Shown: positions 46,801 through 58,059 of the stretch, one piece after another
Position numbering within the stretch: position 1 is the stretch's first letter
Layout: every line of letters begins with the position of its first letter
Assembly (NCBI RefSeq): GCF_021134715.1
Contig: NC_060018.1
Location: forward strand, 6,589,501-6,653,500
Length of the DNA: 64,000 bases
From: Daphnia pulex
Lineage: Eukaryota; Arthropoda; Branchiopoda; Diplostraca; Daphniidae
Reading direction: 5' to 3'
Notes under the pieces: model-generated
Seen by the model: only the letters and a program-made list of their open reading frames with translations
Databases searched by the model: none
What the model was told of the DNA's origin: nothing
Translations under genes and position numbers: made by a program

Positions 46801-49800
46801 ACGCGAGTTAAGTGACAGGGAAGGGCACCGTATGGTCGAAAAGCCCCGACGATTTTCTGTCATTATTTTCTCATCAGGGAATGATTCGGGGCGGAGAGAG
46901 AAAAAGGTAGAATGTTGAAAAAAAGCCAGGGCAATCCATGGTTCATGGTTATTTCCTCGCTAGTCCTCTGGCGGCTAAGCGGAGTCGTACACTCTAAGCC
47001 GAGCCTGCATCTCTTAATAATTGTACATCTCCGTCTGTGCTGTAAGGCAAGTCGCATGTATATACATCAACCTATTGCCTCTTTCTCAAGTCTTTTTTTT
47101 CTTTTTCGGTTGAAAAGTCTTCCTAATCACGTGATGAATGGAGTCAAATTAAAATAAAAAAGGAAGCACGACTTTTAGGCAGTGGATGGGAGAAGGCGTG
47201 GAAAAAAAAAAGACAAGAGAAAAAAGACAGAGAGATCAATGACATGCCCTGGATTCATGAAATCACTGCGCGACAGAAGACGACAAACAGATGCGCACTT
47301 ACTGTCGCGGAGTAGTAGTAATACCTAGTACTGAGGTCAAATCTTTTTTTTTTCTTTCTGTTTTTTGGTTTTTATCCGCCGAAGATTGGAACTGTAAAGT
47401 TGAACCAGAGGGACAGAATTAGAGGATGCGATAGACGCGTCTATATAATAGACCAGCTTCAGCCCTCGAGTCTCAACCAATTCACGGAACCACTTAAGCG
47501 GCTGGGATGCATTAACAGCGGGGAGTCTGAAAAAGAAACTGTGGCGCGGTGAAGGTAAAAGGTGCATGCTGGAGCTGGATTGGCTGGAGATGGGTAGTTT
47601 CGTGTTGTTGCCACCGAGACCCGTCGTGTTATTTTTTTTTACCTTTTTGTTTGGACGTGTAGCATCAGAAAAACAGCAGGAAGACGACAGAAAAGTGGTA
47701 AAAGCTGGATTAGCGCTACAAAAAATTAAATGACAATTACGAGTCATTGAAGTCAATATTTTTTTTTTCTGGCTGGCTTTCTCATCGGCGCAGGTGGTAT
47801 ACAACCAATTCGGCTCCTGATTGTTATAGCAGGGCCCCTTTTTATCCAGTCCCTGGCGTTGTGTGTACTTTTTTTTTAATTTCATCCTATATAGTATACA
47901 CTTTGAATTTTATTTCTTGGCTGAGTTTCGATTTGATTTCGATTTCTTTTCTTTTTTCCGAAATAGCCGAAAGATTATTACTGTTTTACTGTGGAAACAT
48001 GGAGCTAGACCATATCGCCGGGGTGTTGCAGAGAGTAGAGAAACTGGCCACAGTCAGTAGAGAAGGGGGCGGGTGGTTGCGTATAGGCTAGAGATTTATT
48101 GCAGATGAGCATTTGGGCTGTGGCGCCCCTTCGAGGGCTCCATTAAAACCTGAAATAAGTGAAATAGTTGGCATCGGGTCTGGTTCGCGTCGTTTCCAGA
48201 TGTGAGGTGGCATACGAAGGATTTCCCATCGTTGCGCCGGCGGATTCTCAAACTCGGATTGCCTCCGCTGGCTCCATCAAAAGACTACGAAAAAGCTCCG
48301 AACAATCTCAGGAGGACAATGTTGGGAAAACAACATCAAGAAGAGAGTATGACTTGCAAGTTGGAAACTTATCTTCAAACGTGAGAATGTCAAAAGTTCT
48401 CTGCGCCAGAGTCGCAGTATCAAGGCAAAAGAAAATAGGCCGCTGGGTTGTGATCTGTGGCGTAGACGTTCTATTATCATTCAAAGGAAATTCAGAGGCG
48501 CCTGCCAAGTTCAGACTGAGTCGTAGTTCGAGTTAGGTGAGAAACACAGGCGAGCATTTGGAGCGTTTCTTCTTGTGACCCTACGCCGCCTAGCCCCTGC
48601 GACCGACAGTGAAACTCCACAAGACCGCCATTAAGAGCAATAAAGTCAGCACTGGAACTGGAAGGAAGAGGAGGGAGTCTCATCGCCTTCGAGTTTTTTT
48701 TTTTTTCTTTCTTTTTCTTTTATTTTTGTGTGTGCGTTCTCTTTTTAATCTTTTCAAGCGTAGAAGAAGAAAAAATATATATATTTTTTTATTTGTTGAA
48801 ACTCTTAACCAAAAAGCAACAAAACTTGGGATCCCTTTTTCTTTCTCATTCTTCCGCTCTTTTATTGTTGAAGATAGGATTTTCTAAAATAATTCACTGG
48901 ATTTTGAGTTCTGTATCTTTGATGATGGCAGATTGCCTCGCCAAAAAAACATGGCCAATCTTTAGAGAATACCCAGTTAAGCCGAATGTCTACATGCAAG
49001 TTATACAAGGCTGTACGTGCAGTATGCCACGGCATAATAATAATAATAATAATAATAAGATGTGTTTCATAGCTCAACTAGGTCGGGTCTCCTCCTGGTC
49101 TCCTCTTTTCTCCTTCATTCGACTAATATTTACGTAAGGTTGGTCGTCTTCATCTCCTTTTGTGAAAGCTGGTCGAACCCCAAGGAGATGTATTGTCTCT
49201 TTGACGGAACCGCACTCGACCGAGTATTGTGTGCCCAGACTGAATGGAAGAGAGCAGAGTTAACTCGGGTCTTGAGATGTAGGGGTCGAGTGTTGAGAAC
49301 CCTTCAAAGACCCTTGAAGGGGAGAAAAACAGACTGCCGCTGAGACGGCTGGCTCTCTCATATACGACAGGACATGCGGTAGCATGTAACGTAAATATAA
49401 AAAGAAAGAAAGAAAGAAAAAACAGTCGATAATTTGGGAATCCGTTGGTTTCGGAATAGGAGGCCCTTTGCAATTGCAGGATGTCACGGCAGCCCCCAAA
49501 TGACGCACGTATGTAACTGAGCAGTTAACTTGCACATGCCCTGGTTCCCATATCGCATCCTTCTCTAGCTCGACCAAGCTGCAAGCTATACAGACTTTTG
49601 TATATTCATTACACATGCACGTTCTGCGCGCAACAACTGAAAAATCCTCCGTCATTACAGCGACATTTGGACAATGCCATTGCCTGGTGCTCTTTGTCCG
49701 CATATCGATTTCGTGACTATCACATGAAACGGCCGTTCACGGAGGCTTTTTTCTTGTGTGTGTAGTCACTTAACATCAAAACGCTTCTTTTTAGTCGAGA

Positions 49801-52800
49801 TCAAAGTGTTATCTTCTCGAGCCACGGAACGATTCGGACTTTGTCGGGTCGCTGGAGCAGAAAATGGCTCGTGCAGTCGGACCATTCATCGAGGCAGGAA
49901 AGAGTGGACGGAAAGATGCAAGGAGCTATTACGTCGTTCACTTGGGGATCCGTTAAAAAGCCAAACACGAAAACAACAGCTGCGCAAATCCCACACATTT
50001 CAGCGATTACATCATACTGAAGGAGCTGATAATGCCATTCTTGCCATCGCGTTGGGACATATCATAACTGAGTTGCCCACCTGCCGGCTCTTTCGCATCC
50101 ATTCCGTTTGAGAGACATTCAACATCGATCATCATCTGTTGCAGTGATAGTCTTAACTCCATCTCGTTTTAAAAAGAGCGCGCAATAAAAAGAAAGAAAG
50201 AAAGAAAAAAGAGGAAACGGTTTCGAGAGACTGTAAACTGCTGCTGCTGAGAGAGAGAGAGAACACACGCAGCTTTCTTCACAACTTTTGATGTTATTAT
50301 TCTCGTCGGCGAAGCGTTCGTGCGAAATTCTCAGGCTTTTATTTGTGTGTGTGTGTGTTTGTGCGGCGGCGGCTGGATGATTTCTGTGTTGCAAATGGCG
50401 ATTTTTGATGTCTCAAATTGAGATCTAAGAGCTCGTTGGAATCAAGTAGCGTGGATATAGTATAACTACGACTAGAATGCATGCCACAACGTGAGAGACA
50501 TGACCAAAATGCATGGCAGGGTCCGCATTCTGTGTCTGCCTTCCATTGATTCTCTATCATTCATTTTTGTTGGATTTAGTAATGCGATCAATCTGACGAG
50601 CGGACTAGACAAAGTATGCGGCATGAATGAAAATACCTGTATGACAGATAAGGAGCTCTTTTTCATCACGGCCCTTCCTGCGCGACTTGCGCTGTCTTGA
50701 CTCGCAGTCATATTTTTGAATCTTTTCTTTTCTTTTTCTTTATTTTTTGCCTCCAAATTATTCATTGTGAATAACCAGTCGATGTCAACCATTCTCGCCA
50801 CAACTTCAGCTTCAGTGAGATGACTCGTGACGATAAGACATCATGGTAGGGGAGGAGGTGGTGGATAGGGTTATTTTCTTCTGCGTTTGTGAGGAGGACG
50901 ACGTTGTGTGCTCTTTTGCGGGAAATGTATTCACTCAGCGGGTGTCAAACAACTGAGAAGCAAAATGGCTCACCTTGTCTTATTTTCTTTTCTTTTCTTT
51001 TTTTCTAAAATGTAGGTATCGGCCACAGATCCGGATTGCGGAGTCAACGCCATCGTCAACTACACGATGGGCGACGGATTCGGCAAGTACAGAGAGTTCG
51101 AGGTCAACCCGTCGTCGGGCGAGATTTGTATCTCGGCCGCACTCGACCACGAGAAGAGAAACATCTACGAGTTCCCAATTCTGGCCACTGACAGAGGTAC
51201 GTACGCTGGACCACGTTTTGCTTAGTCTTTCCTCGCTACTAAAAGGGGAAATCTTTATTTAATCGCTGGAGCCAAAGCCCAGCCAAATAACCGGTCAGTC
51301 AGCAGCAGGGATTGTAAAAAAAAAAGACCGAGTCAATCCGGATGCTCTAAGTTGGGTTATTATTCAAATTCCAGCTGTAAATACAGGAATGGATATCACA
51401 CACGTGTTACAAAGTTTTGACGAAAAATTGAGCTGGCTTGTAGTCTGTTGCTGATGGAAGTTTTTCAATTTCTCGCAGGTGGTCTGAGCACGACAGCCAT
51501 GGTCAAGATCCAAGTGGTGGATGTCAACGACAATCGGCCGACGTTCTACCCGCGCGAATACAACGTCTCGCTGAGAGAACGTGAGACGGTCAATTCTCCG
51601 GTGGTTGTCGTCGTGGCCACCGATAAGGACGCCGGCAAATACGGCACCGTCCGCTACGCCATCGTGGCCGGCAACGAGGAAGGACTCTTCCGCGTCGAAA
51701 TGTCCAGCGGTGAAGTCTTCCTGACGCAGCCGTTGACCCGAGCTCGGCTGGCTCATCGGCTCAACATTTCGGCGACGGACGGCGGTGGCCTCCGTTCGGC
51801 TCACGACGCTGAGGTCCTTGTCACCGTCATCGACAGCAACCACCAGCCTCCCATCTTCGAGAACAACCGTTACCTATTTTCGGTTCGCGAAGACGCCCAA
51901 CGCAATTCGGTGATTGGCACCGTATCGGCATCTAGTGTAACTGGTAAGTCGATGGATTTCATTTTCTTTTAACTATAATTTTCTGAAATTATTCTCTTCA
52001 TTTTGAGTGATGGCGCTCGGTAAAAAAAACCACACCAGAGAGATGAGGTAGCAAAGTACAGCCAAAAGGAATGAACTAAAACAAAAGATAAAAAAAAAGA
52101 GAGAAAGAATGTGAAAGAGACACATAATATATTTAATTTTTTTTTCTTTTTTTTTTTCAAAATGAAAAGCATTTACATCATCACGGTCGGTGGTTGAGAC
52201 TGATTGAGGCTTAAAATTGACTGCCGGAAAAAAAAAGAAAAAAGTCTAGCGGTAAAATGGAACGATGGAACAGGGTAAAAAGATGAAGAATAAGAAAAAA
52301 AGAGTACGCTGCACTAATGCACGAACATTTCATGAAAGTGGGAGGAGTAGGAAATGTTGACCCGAGTCATCGGGGCCCATCGCATGACAGCTGCGCCATT
52401 ACGATGATGTCTCCAGAAACAGTTTCCAATTATTATCATGCAAGAAGAAGCTCTTACCTTCCGATTCCATACGCTTCTCTGTCGAGCCACGGTTACACAC
52501 GATGGCCGCAAAAAAAAAGAAAAAGAAATGTATTACGTACGTTCGTAATATTGTGTACGTACCAAGCTCGTACGTACATATATATATATAAGACAGTTGG
52601 GGAAAGAAAGAAGGTGCAGGGCGGGCACTAATGCTATAGCAGCTTTTTTGAGACAAGAGAGCAGTTACCATGCTCAACGGATAGACGGCCAGGGAAAAAG
52701 AAGCCCGGCATTTCTTTCTTTCTTTTTTCCCGACTTGAGAGCAAACTGTCATTAGACTCGCGTTGCCTAAGCTATTGCACAGTAGTTAAACTGAAGAGGG

Positions 52801-54311
52801 AAAATGGAGGGAAGAAGAAGATAACAATAAAATTAAAAAAGAAGAAAAAGGCAGCAGCAGCAGTAGGAAAAGAAGACCAAAAAAAAAAGAAAAAGATGAA
52901 GCTTTGTGTTTCCTCCCACCTACTTTTCGGGAGAGTTAGTTTCCTTCAATTAAAGAAGTTAGGTGATGGCTTTCCTTCTTCTTCTTTTTTTCCCCCCTCC
53001 CAGTTCAAACTTAAAAAAAAGATCGACTAATGCTCACCGCTGTCGGTATCTTCTTCTCGACTCGCCGTCAAGATGGAGGAGAAAATATATAAAAACGAAA
53101 GAGAAGATAAACGAAGATGTGATTTTTGTTTTAAAAAATAAAGTGGATTGTTGTAGGAGCAAATATCAGCGTGACCAAGTGCTAATTACACACATCTGTA
53201 ATGTCTTGTTATCTCTCTTATGCCCAGGTTCCGACACAGCCCGCTACTCCATCTATTCCGGCGATCCTAATGGCTACTTCTCCATTAACCCGGTCACCGG
53301 AGTCATCAGGACCAATACGGAATTGGATCACGAGACGCATCCCTTCGTCTTGCTCAACGTCGCCGCCATGACGGGAGAGCCACCCACTTTCGGACACAGC
53401 CAGGTATACGCACCATCGCCCAATTTGTTCCTCTCGTGACGTCATCGTTTTCTCACCTGACTGGCTAATTTCATATTTACAGGTCAACATAACCATCGGC
53501 GACGTCAACGACAACGCTCCCGAATTCGACACGGTGGTGGTGAAAATCTCGGTGGCCGAGAACGCCGAGCTGGGCTCGCCCATCTACGCGGCCCACGCTC
53601 ACGACGACGACAGCGGCGACAACGGAGCCGTCATCTACCAGCTGCTGACCAATCCCGACGGACTCTTCAAAATCGACTCGCGCCAAGGGTTCATCATGCT
53701 GACGCGCAAATTGGATTTCGAAACGACGCAGAAATACGCGCTGGTGATCGGAGCCCAGGATAAAGGATCGCCGCCGCTCCGCTCCAATTTGACGTTGAAC
53801 ATCGAAGTGCAGGACGTCAACGACAACCCGCCGACCTTTGAGAAAGACGAGTACCAAGTCAACGTGGCCGAATCGCTGGCCGTCAACTCCCAGTTCCTCC
53901 AGGTCAACGCCATCGATCTGGACACGGGCAACAACGCCCGGCTGACCTACCGGGTCAAAGAGGAAGCCCTGGCCGACGTCTTTGGCATCTTCCCCAACAG
54001 CGGCTCGCTCTACTTGAAGAAGAGCCTGGATCGAGAGATGCGCGATCGCTACACGCTGACGGTTGTGGCGACGGACAACGGACTGCCGCCGGGCAGCGCC
54101 GCCGCCACCGTCAACGTTTTCGTCAACGACGCCAACGACAACGATCCCGTTTTCACCCGTGACGTCTACCAGTTCACCATCGAGGAGAATTTGGAGAAGG
54201 GCGCCCTGGTCGGCGTCGTCTCCGCCACCGACAAGGATCTCGACGCCAACGCCGCCTTGCGCTACAGCCTCTTGCCCGCCAACGGCAGCTTCCAGCTCAA
54301 TTCTCTCACAG
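28827..54311 (+). CDS. ds: Dachsous atypical cadherin, 5' part (continues beyond the window)
   Basis: Dachsous is a giant cadherin that binds Fat across cell borders to set planar polarity and Hippo-pathway growth control. Exons seen: 28827-30785, 51016-51196, 51479-51943, 53228-53403, 53483-54311. They give 1203 residues and end in phase 1 at a GTACGT donor. Residues about 78-95 (WGLLLFLIAASLTTVARC) form the signal peptide. Ten full cadherin repeats and part of an eleventh follow, the first five closed by DENDNAPTF, QDVNDNQPIF, TDVNDNQPTI, TDTNDNAPQF and RDVNDNEPIF. Blocks such as NTQRYNIISGNTNNAFRLSSHRERDG are, from memory, almost identical to the insect protein. The first ATG is preceded in frame by TAG (28818-28820); a second ATG at 28896 has a stronger Kozak context (A at -3, G at +4) and may be the true start. 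Full-length Dachsous has 27 repeats, so most of the gene lies to the right. Confidence 0.94.
34534..34555. repeat. (CA)n microsatellite
   Basis: About eleven uninterrupted AC units in dachsous intron 1. Confidence 0.9.
36761..36781. repeat. (GT)n microsatellite
   Basis: About ten uninterrupted GT units in dachsous intron 1. Confidence 0.9.
37685..37733. repeat. (GAA)n/(GGA)n polypurine tract
   Basis: Purine-only trinucleotide repeats (GAA, GGA, GAC variants) in dachsous intron 1, just after a short GATA-repeat patch near 37640-37665. Such tracts can adopt triplex structures; none is shown here. Confidence 0.8.
44971..44984. repeat. Poly-G run (14 G)
   Basis: Fourteen consecutive G. The length should be treated with caution, because homopolymers are often misread in sequencing. 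Confidence 0.85.
49034..49058. repeat. (AAT)n microsatellite
   Basis: Eight AAT units in dachsous intron 1. Confidence 0.9.
51944..53227 (+). other. Third coding intron of dachsous
   Basis: This 1284-bp intron sits between VTG and SDTARYS within the eighth cadherin repeat. It has A-rich runs and an ACGT-rich cluster with repeated GTACGT words around 52535-52575, next to a short TA run. No coding content was recognised. Confidence 0.7.
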
Positions 54312-55100
54312 GTACGTCACGAAATATTTGTCATCCGGTCCGTTTATCAAAAATGATTTGCGGGGTTATTCTCCGTTTGATTCCAATCAGTCGTCATAGT
54401 TTCGACATTCATTTGTCAACGCGTTGACTCAATCGCTCACTCACTGGCGAATTCAATCGGGGCCCGGTGTTCCTTGAACGCTATTTTGTTTTATTCGCCC
54501 TTATTTTTTTGTAAATTTTACCTTTTTTGGCTGTTGGCTTTTTGGTGGATGGCTGTTGCGAGCTGCAACAACATTCCCTGCGTTGATTGAATCATTGATT
54601 TGGTTTATGCACGCTGCGTACGCACGCGATGCACAAGTAGATGTACCACGCGTCTCGGCATTCCCATCACGTAGCACACATACTTGACGTAACGGATAAG
54701 AGATTCAAGGTTTGGAGTCTAGGAAAGAAATCACACAAGGGTTTAAATACTATCGTTCGGCGGGATTGAAAAAGAGAGAGAGAGAACAATCGGCGGCCGT
54801 TGAGTCCGTTGTTACAAGGATCGCCAGACTGGCGGCTCTTGCTTGCAGCTGTCGTCGCCGTCTACTATTTGACATTACACATCTTTTGATTTTATTTGAT
54901 TTTATTCGATTTTTTTTTTAATTTTCTGAACGTGACCTTCTCACTATTCATTGTTCTTGGGGGGCCGGATTTTCGGCGGAAGGTCGTCGATCGGTTTGTC
55001 GTGTTTCATTTCATTAGCGACGGCTAACGCGCGCCATTCCGACGAGGCTTGGAACGAGTATAGGCTGCGGTAGTCACACCTTCCTCTTCCTCGACGACTA

Positions 55101-55120
55101 CCTTATAAGGCCTTATAAGG
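55101..55120. promoter_or_regulatory. Two abutting perfect CArG boxes
   Basis: CCTTATAAGG occurs twice with no spacer. Each copy fits CC(A/T)6GG, the site of SRF-type MADS-box factors, and each is itself a palindrome. The site lies about 790 bp into the fifth dachsous intron. Factor binding and target are inferred. Confidence 0.5.
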
Positions 55121-57172
55121 TCTCGATTGTTCTCGTCTGGCTTCGATATTGACGAAAATACACACACACACATCCGCAACAAACACAAAAGTTACCAACG
55201 GACTTTTTCAGAAGTTTGGTTGTTTTGTTTCGGGGGAAAAAAATAACAAGGAAAGAGAGAATTTTAAAACATAAATAAACCGGGGAAACTATACATACGA
55301 GAAAACCATGGGACAAAATCGAGACAGAAAAAAAACAGAAGAAAAGGGAAGAGACGGCGAAGAGAAAAAATAACACACTAGTTTTATACCTGTGTGGCCA
55401 ATCGCTATCGGAATCCGTTGATGCCTGATAACGCAATCCATTAGAGAAGAATAGGGAGGGAGAGAGAGAGAGAGAGGGGAGGAGCAAAAGACGACCGAAG
55501 GAATGGGAAGAAGAGACGGACAAGTTTTTCTTCGGTAGTTGGGAGTCTGAGAGTTTTCTCGTTTTTCTGATGGCTCGCCGATGAGGACCGGTGGGGACCC
55601 GTTCCAGAAAGATGGAGATAATGAAAGGGAGAAAAAACCGCATAAATAAATACCAACCCTGAAATCTTATTAGTATTTTTTCTTTCTTTTTGTTTTGGCC
55701 ACAAGAGAAAATCATGTAACAAAGTGGAAATAGACGTTAATCAGGAAGCGACAACATGCGTCCCGTCTGGAACACGTATCGCAGTTGGAGAGACTATAGA
55801 CAATCCTATTATATGCATGTTCTTGAGTTTTGCGGTTTGAAAGAGAAAAAAAAAAGCCGATTGGAACTCGATTCTAACCGACAGGTCCTCCATATCTTTT
55901 TTGGCTGTCAAATTCTCCCGCTTATACTAGTTTGTCTCAGCTGCTGCTGCTGCTGCATGTGACTTTTTGGCCCAACCCTGCTGCAATCTTCTTCTTCTTC
56001 TTTTTTTCCTTCTGTCTTTCCTTATTTGTTTGGCTGAGCTTCTTTTTCTTTTTCTTCTTCCCCTTGAAACTTATATCATGTCCGACTTTGTGTATTCCTT
56101 TTGCTGACTGAACTCTTTTCCTTACTCGTCGATAGTTATCAGATTCCGGACGTCATTTGTGTGTGCGCGCCCCTAAGTCTTGGACGGGAAAACGAAACAG
56201 ATTTTCCACAGTATTTTTCTTCTTTTCTTTTTCTTTTTCTTTTTCGAAATTCCCGAAAAGGGGGGGAAAGAAGTTAGGAGGGAGAGAGGAGCAGAGGATT
56301 TCTTTTTTTTTTTTTTTGGTAAGGATAACAGGTGGGAAACTGTCAGGTCGCGTGGTTTCCGTCATCAAGGTTGCGGATGGGTTGGTGATATCCAGAAGTG
56401 CACTTAGAGAGAGCCAATCGTTTTCGGCTCTGAGGCGGTCGTTAGTCAACGTCAACTCCGAGCTTGATAATGATAAAACTGGACCAAAGACTGTTGCTCG
56501 GCCAGCGCTTTTTGTCTCTGTGTCCACGTGCGTGTCTCTCTCTCTGTGTGGGAGGGAAGCTCAGCTAGCAGGAGGAATGAACAAACCACACTCGAGAGAA
56601 TCAGAGAGAGAAAGAGAGTTCAGCTTGGAATTTCCAAGAGAGAGAGAGAAAGATAAAAAAGAGATCTTGCATTCAGTACATGTATAATATGAATTTTAAA
56701 TTCATGGGCTCCTTGGGATGTTGGACAAACGACTCGCTCCTACAGACTCAACTGGCGGAACTCGAATCCACTCTCGGTCGGCAACCAGCGGCGACCGAAT
56801 CTTTTCGGCTCCGAACGATATTTATAAGAACGACAATGTTCTTCGGATTTCGTAAACTCAATCATATCTACCAATTTCTTTTTTGGCTGTACTTTGTGTT
56901 GGTTTAGTTTTTCCAGCTTTTTTTTGTTGTTTCCATTTTGAAACTTAGATATACACGTGTCCTGATGGTTTTCGATTCTTAATCTCGACAAAAAAAAAAG
57001 GAGAAAATCGACTCGAGGGGTGGATAAATAATAAGAAAAACACTTGGGGAACGTGCGCGATCACTCTGTCTTGATTGAAACGTCTAAATCAATCATCAAT
57101 CAAGCATGGTTTACTCGGCATCCGACAGTCTGTCCCGTCCCAAACCCGACTCTCTTTTTCCTAGGCTGATAA

Positions 57173-57216
57173 AGAGAGAGAGAGAGAGTTGCTGCAGCAG
57201 CAGCAGCAGCAGCAGC
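57173..57216. repeat. (GA)n followed by (CAG)n microsatellites
   Basis: A GA run (57173-57188) is followed within a few bases by about seven CAG units (57195-57216). A short GCTA-repeat patch lies at about 57250-57270. Confidence 0.85.
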
Positions 57217-58037
57217 TCTGAACAGCCAGAGAAATAGAAATAGAAAAGAGCTAGCTCGCTAGCTAGCTAGAAAAGAGCCACTGTGGTACGCAAGTGAGCT
57301 GTGAGTTGTTTCCCATTGATCATACATTTATTATTTGTGGATGAAAGGAATAGAAGCCCACCTTTTCATTCATGATGAAGCCAGGGCTCTGAAAAGTCCA
57401 CCAGATCGTCTCCTATCTCGCATCTTCCTGCGGGACTCGTAAATTCAAATGATGACGGCAGCTTCGCAGTGAATTGCCTGGGCTTTATTTTTATTTATTT
57501 TTCCAGACTTCTCTGCCAGTCTCGATCTTCTTTTTTTGAATCCTCCGTTCTTTATTCGCTTTTAATGGCGCTCCGAGTTGGGCAACGTAACCCCGTCGCG
57601 AACCTCCTCTCTTATGGACTAGGGTCTATTATGCGTAGCGGACGAAGTGAAAGAGTCAAACACATCTGGACGCAGGTTTTCTCATCGTCGGTTCAAGGCA
57701 AAAACCTTGTCAATGGAAAGAAGAAAAAAAGAAATTTTCTTAATGTAAATGAATGCGAAACTTAGTTGGTCCGTTCCGGAGTCCGAAAAAAACAAAATGA
57801 TCAAAGCCTAGAACCAAAAACCGAAAGTCAGCGAACCCCTGAAGGAATATCTTTCCCCTTGGTTCCGATACCCGGATGTGTGTTGGGGATCCTTCGGATC
57901 GAGTAGGCGGGACTTTCTAGCGTTATAGTGTTGCGCCTTGATACGAGTCGAGGCTTTTGCCCGCATCTCTCTACTCTCTCTACTTGCAGGAGAAAAAAAA
58001 AAGATAATATACTGTGTATATATATGTATATAACTGT

Positions 58038-58059
58038 TGTGTGTGTGTGTGTGTGTGTG
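58038..58059. repeat. (GT)n microsatellite
   Basis: About ten GT units, downstream of a TATA-rich stretch, in dachsous intron 5. Confidence 0.9.

Larger units (their letters stand above)
30786..51015 (+). other. First coding intron of dachsous, 20.2 kb
   Basis: The intron lies between VGHCVLK and VSATDPDCGVN. It is the largest gene-free stretch fully inside the window. I find only short, mostly low-complexity open frames on both strands and no nested gene that I recognise. It holds many microsatellites: CA at 34534-34555, GT at 36761-36781, GAA/GGA at about 37685-37733, poly-G at 44971-44984 and AAT at 49034-49058. Long T-rich and polypurine tracts are common. A long first intron in this gene fits a role as an enhancer-bearing region, which is inferred. 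Confidence 0.7.

Noticed and set aside
49758..50111. A 117-codon plus-strand frame in dachsous intron 1
   Set aside because: No recognisable motif and no supporting signals; treated as chance.
55113..55715. A 200-codon minus-strand frame in dachsous intron 5
   Set aside because: The composition is dominated by F, S, L and K from homopolymer tracts, with no initiation or splice support.
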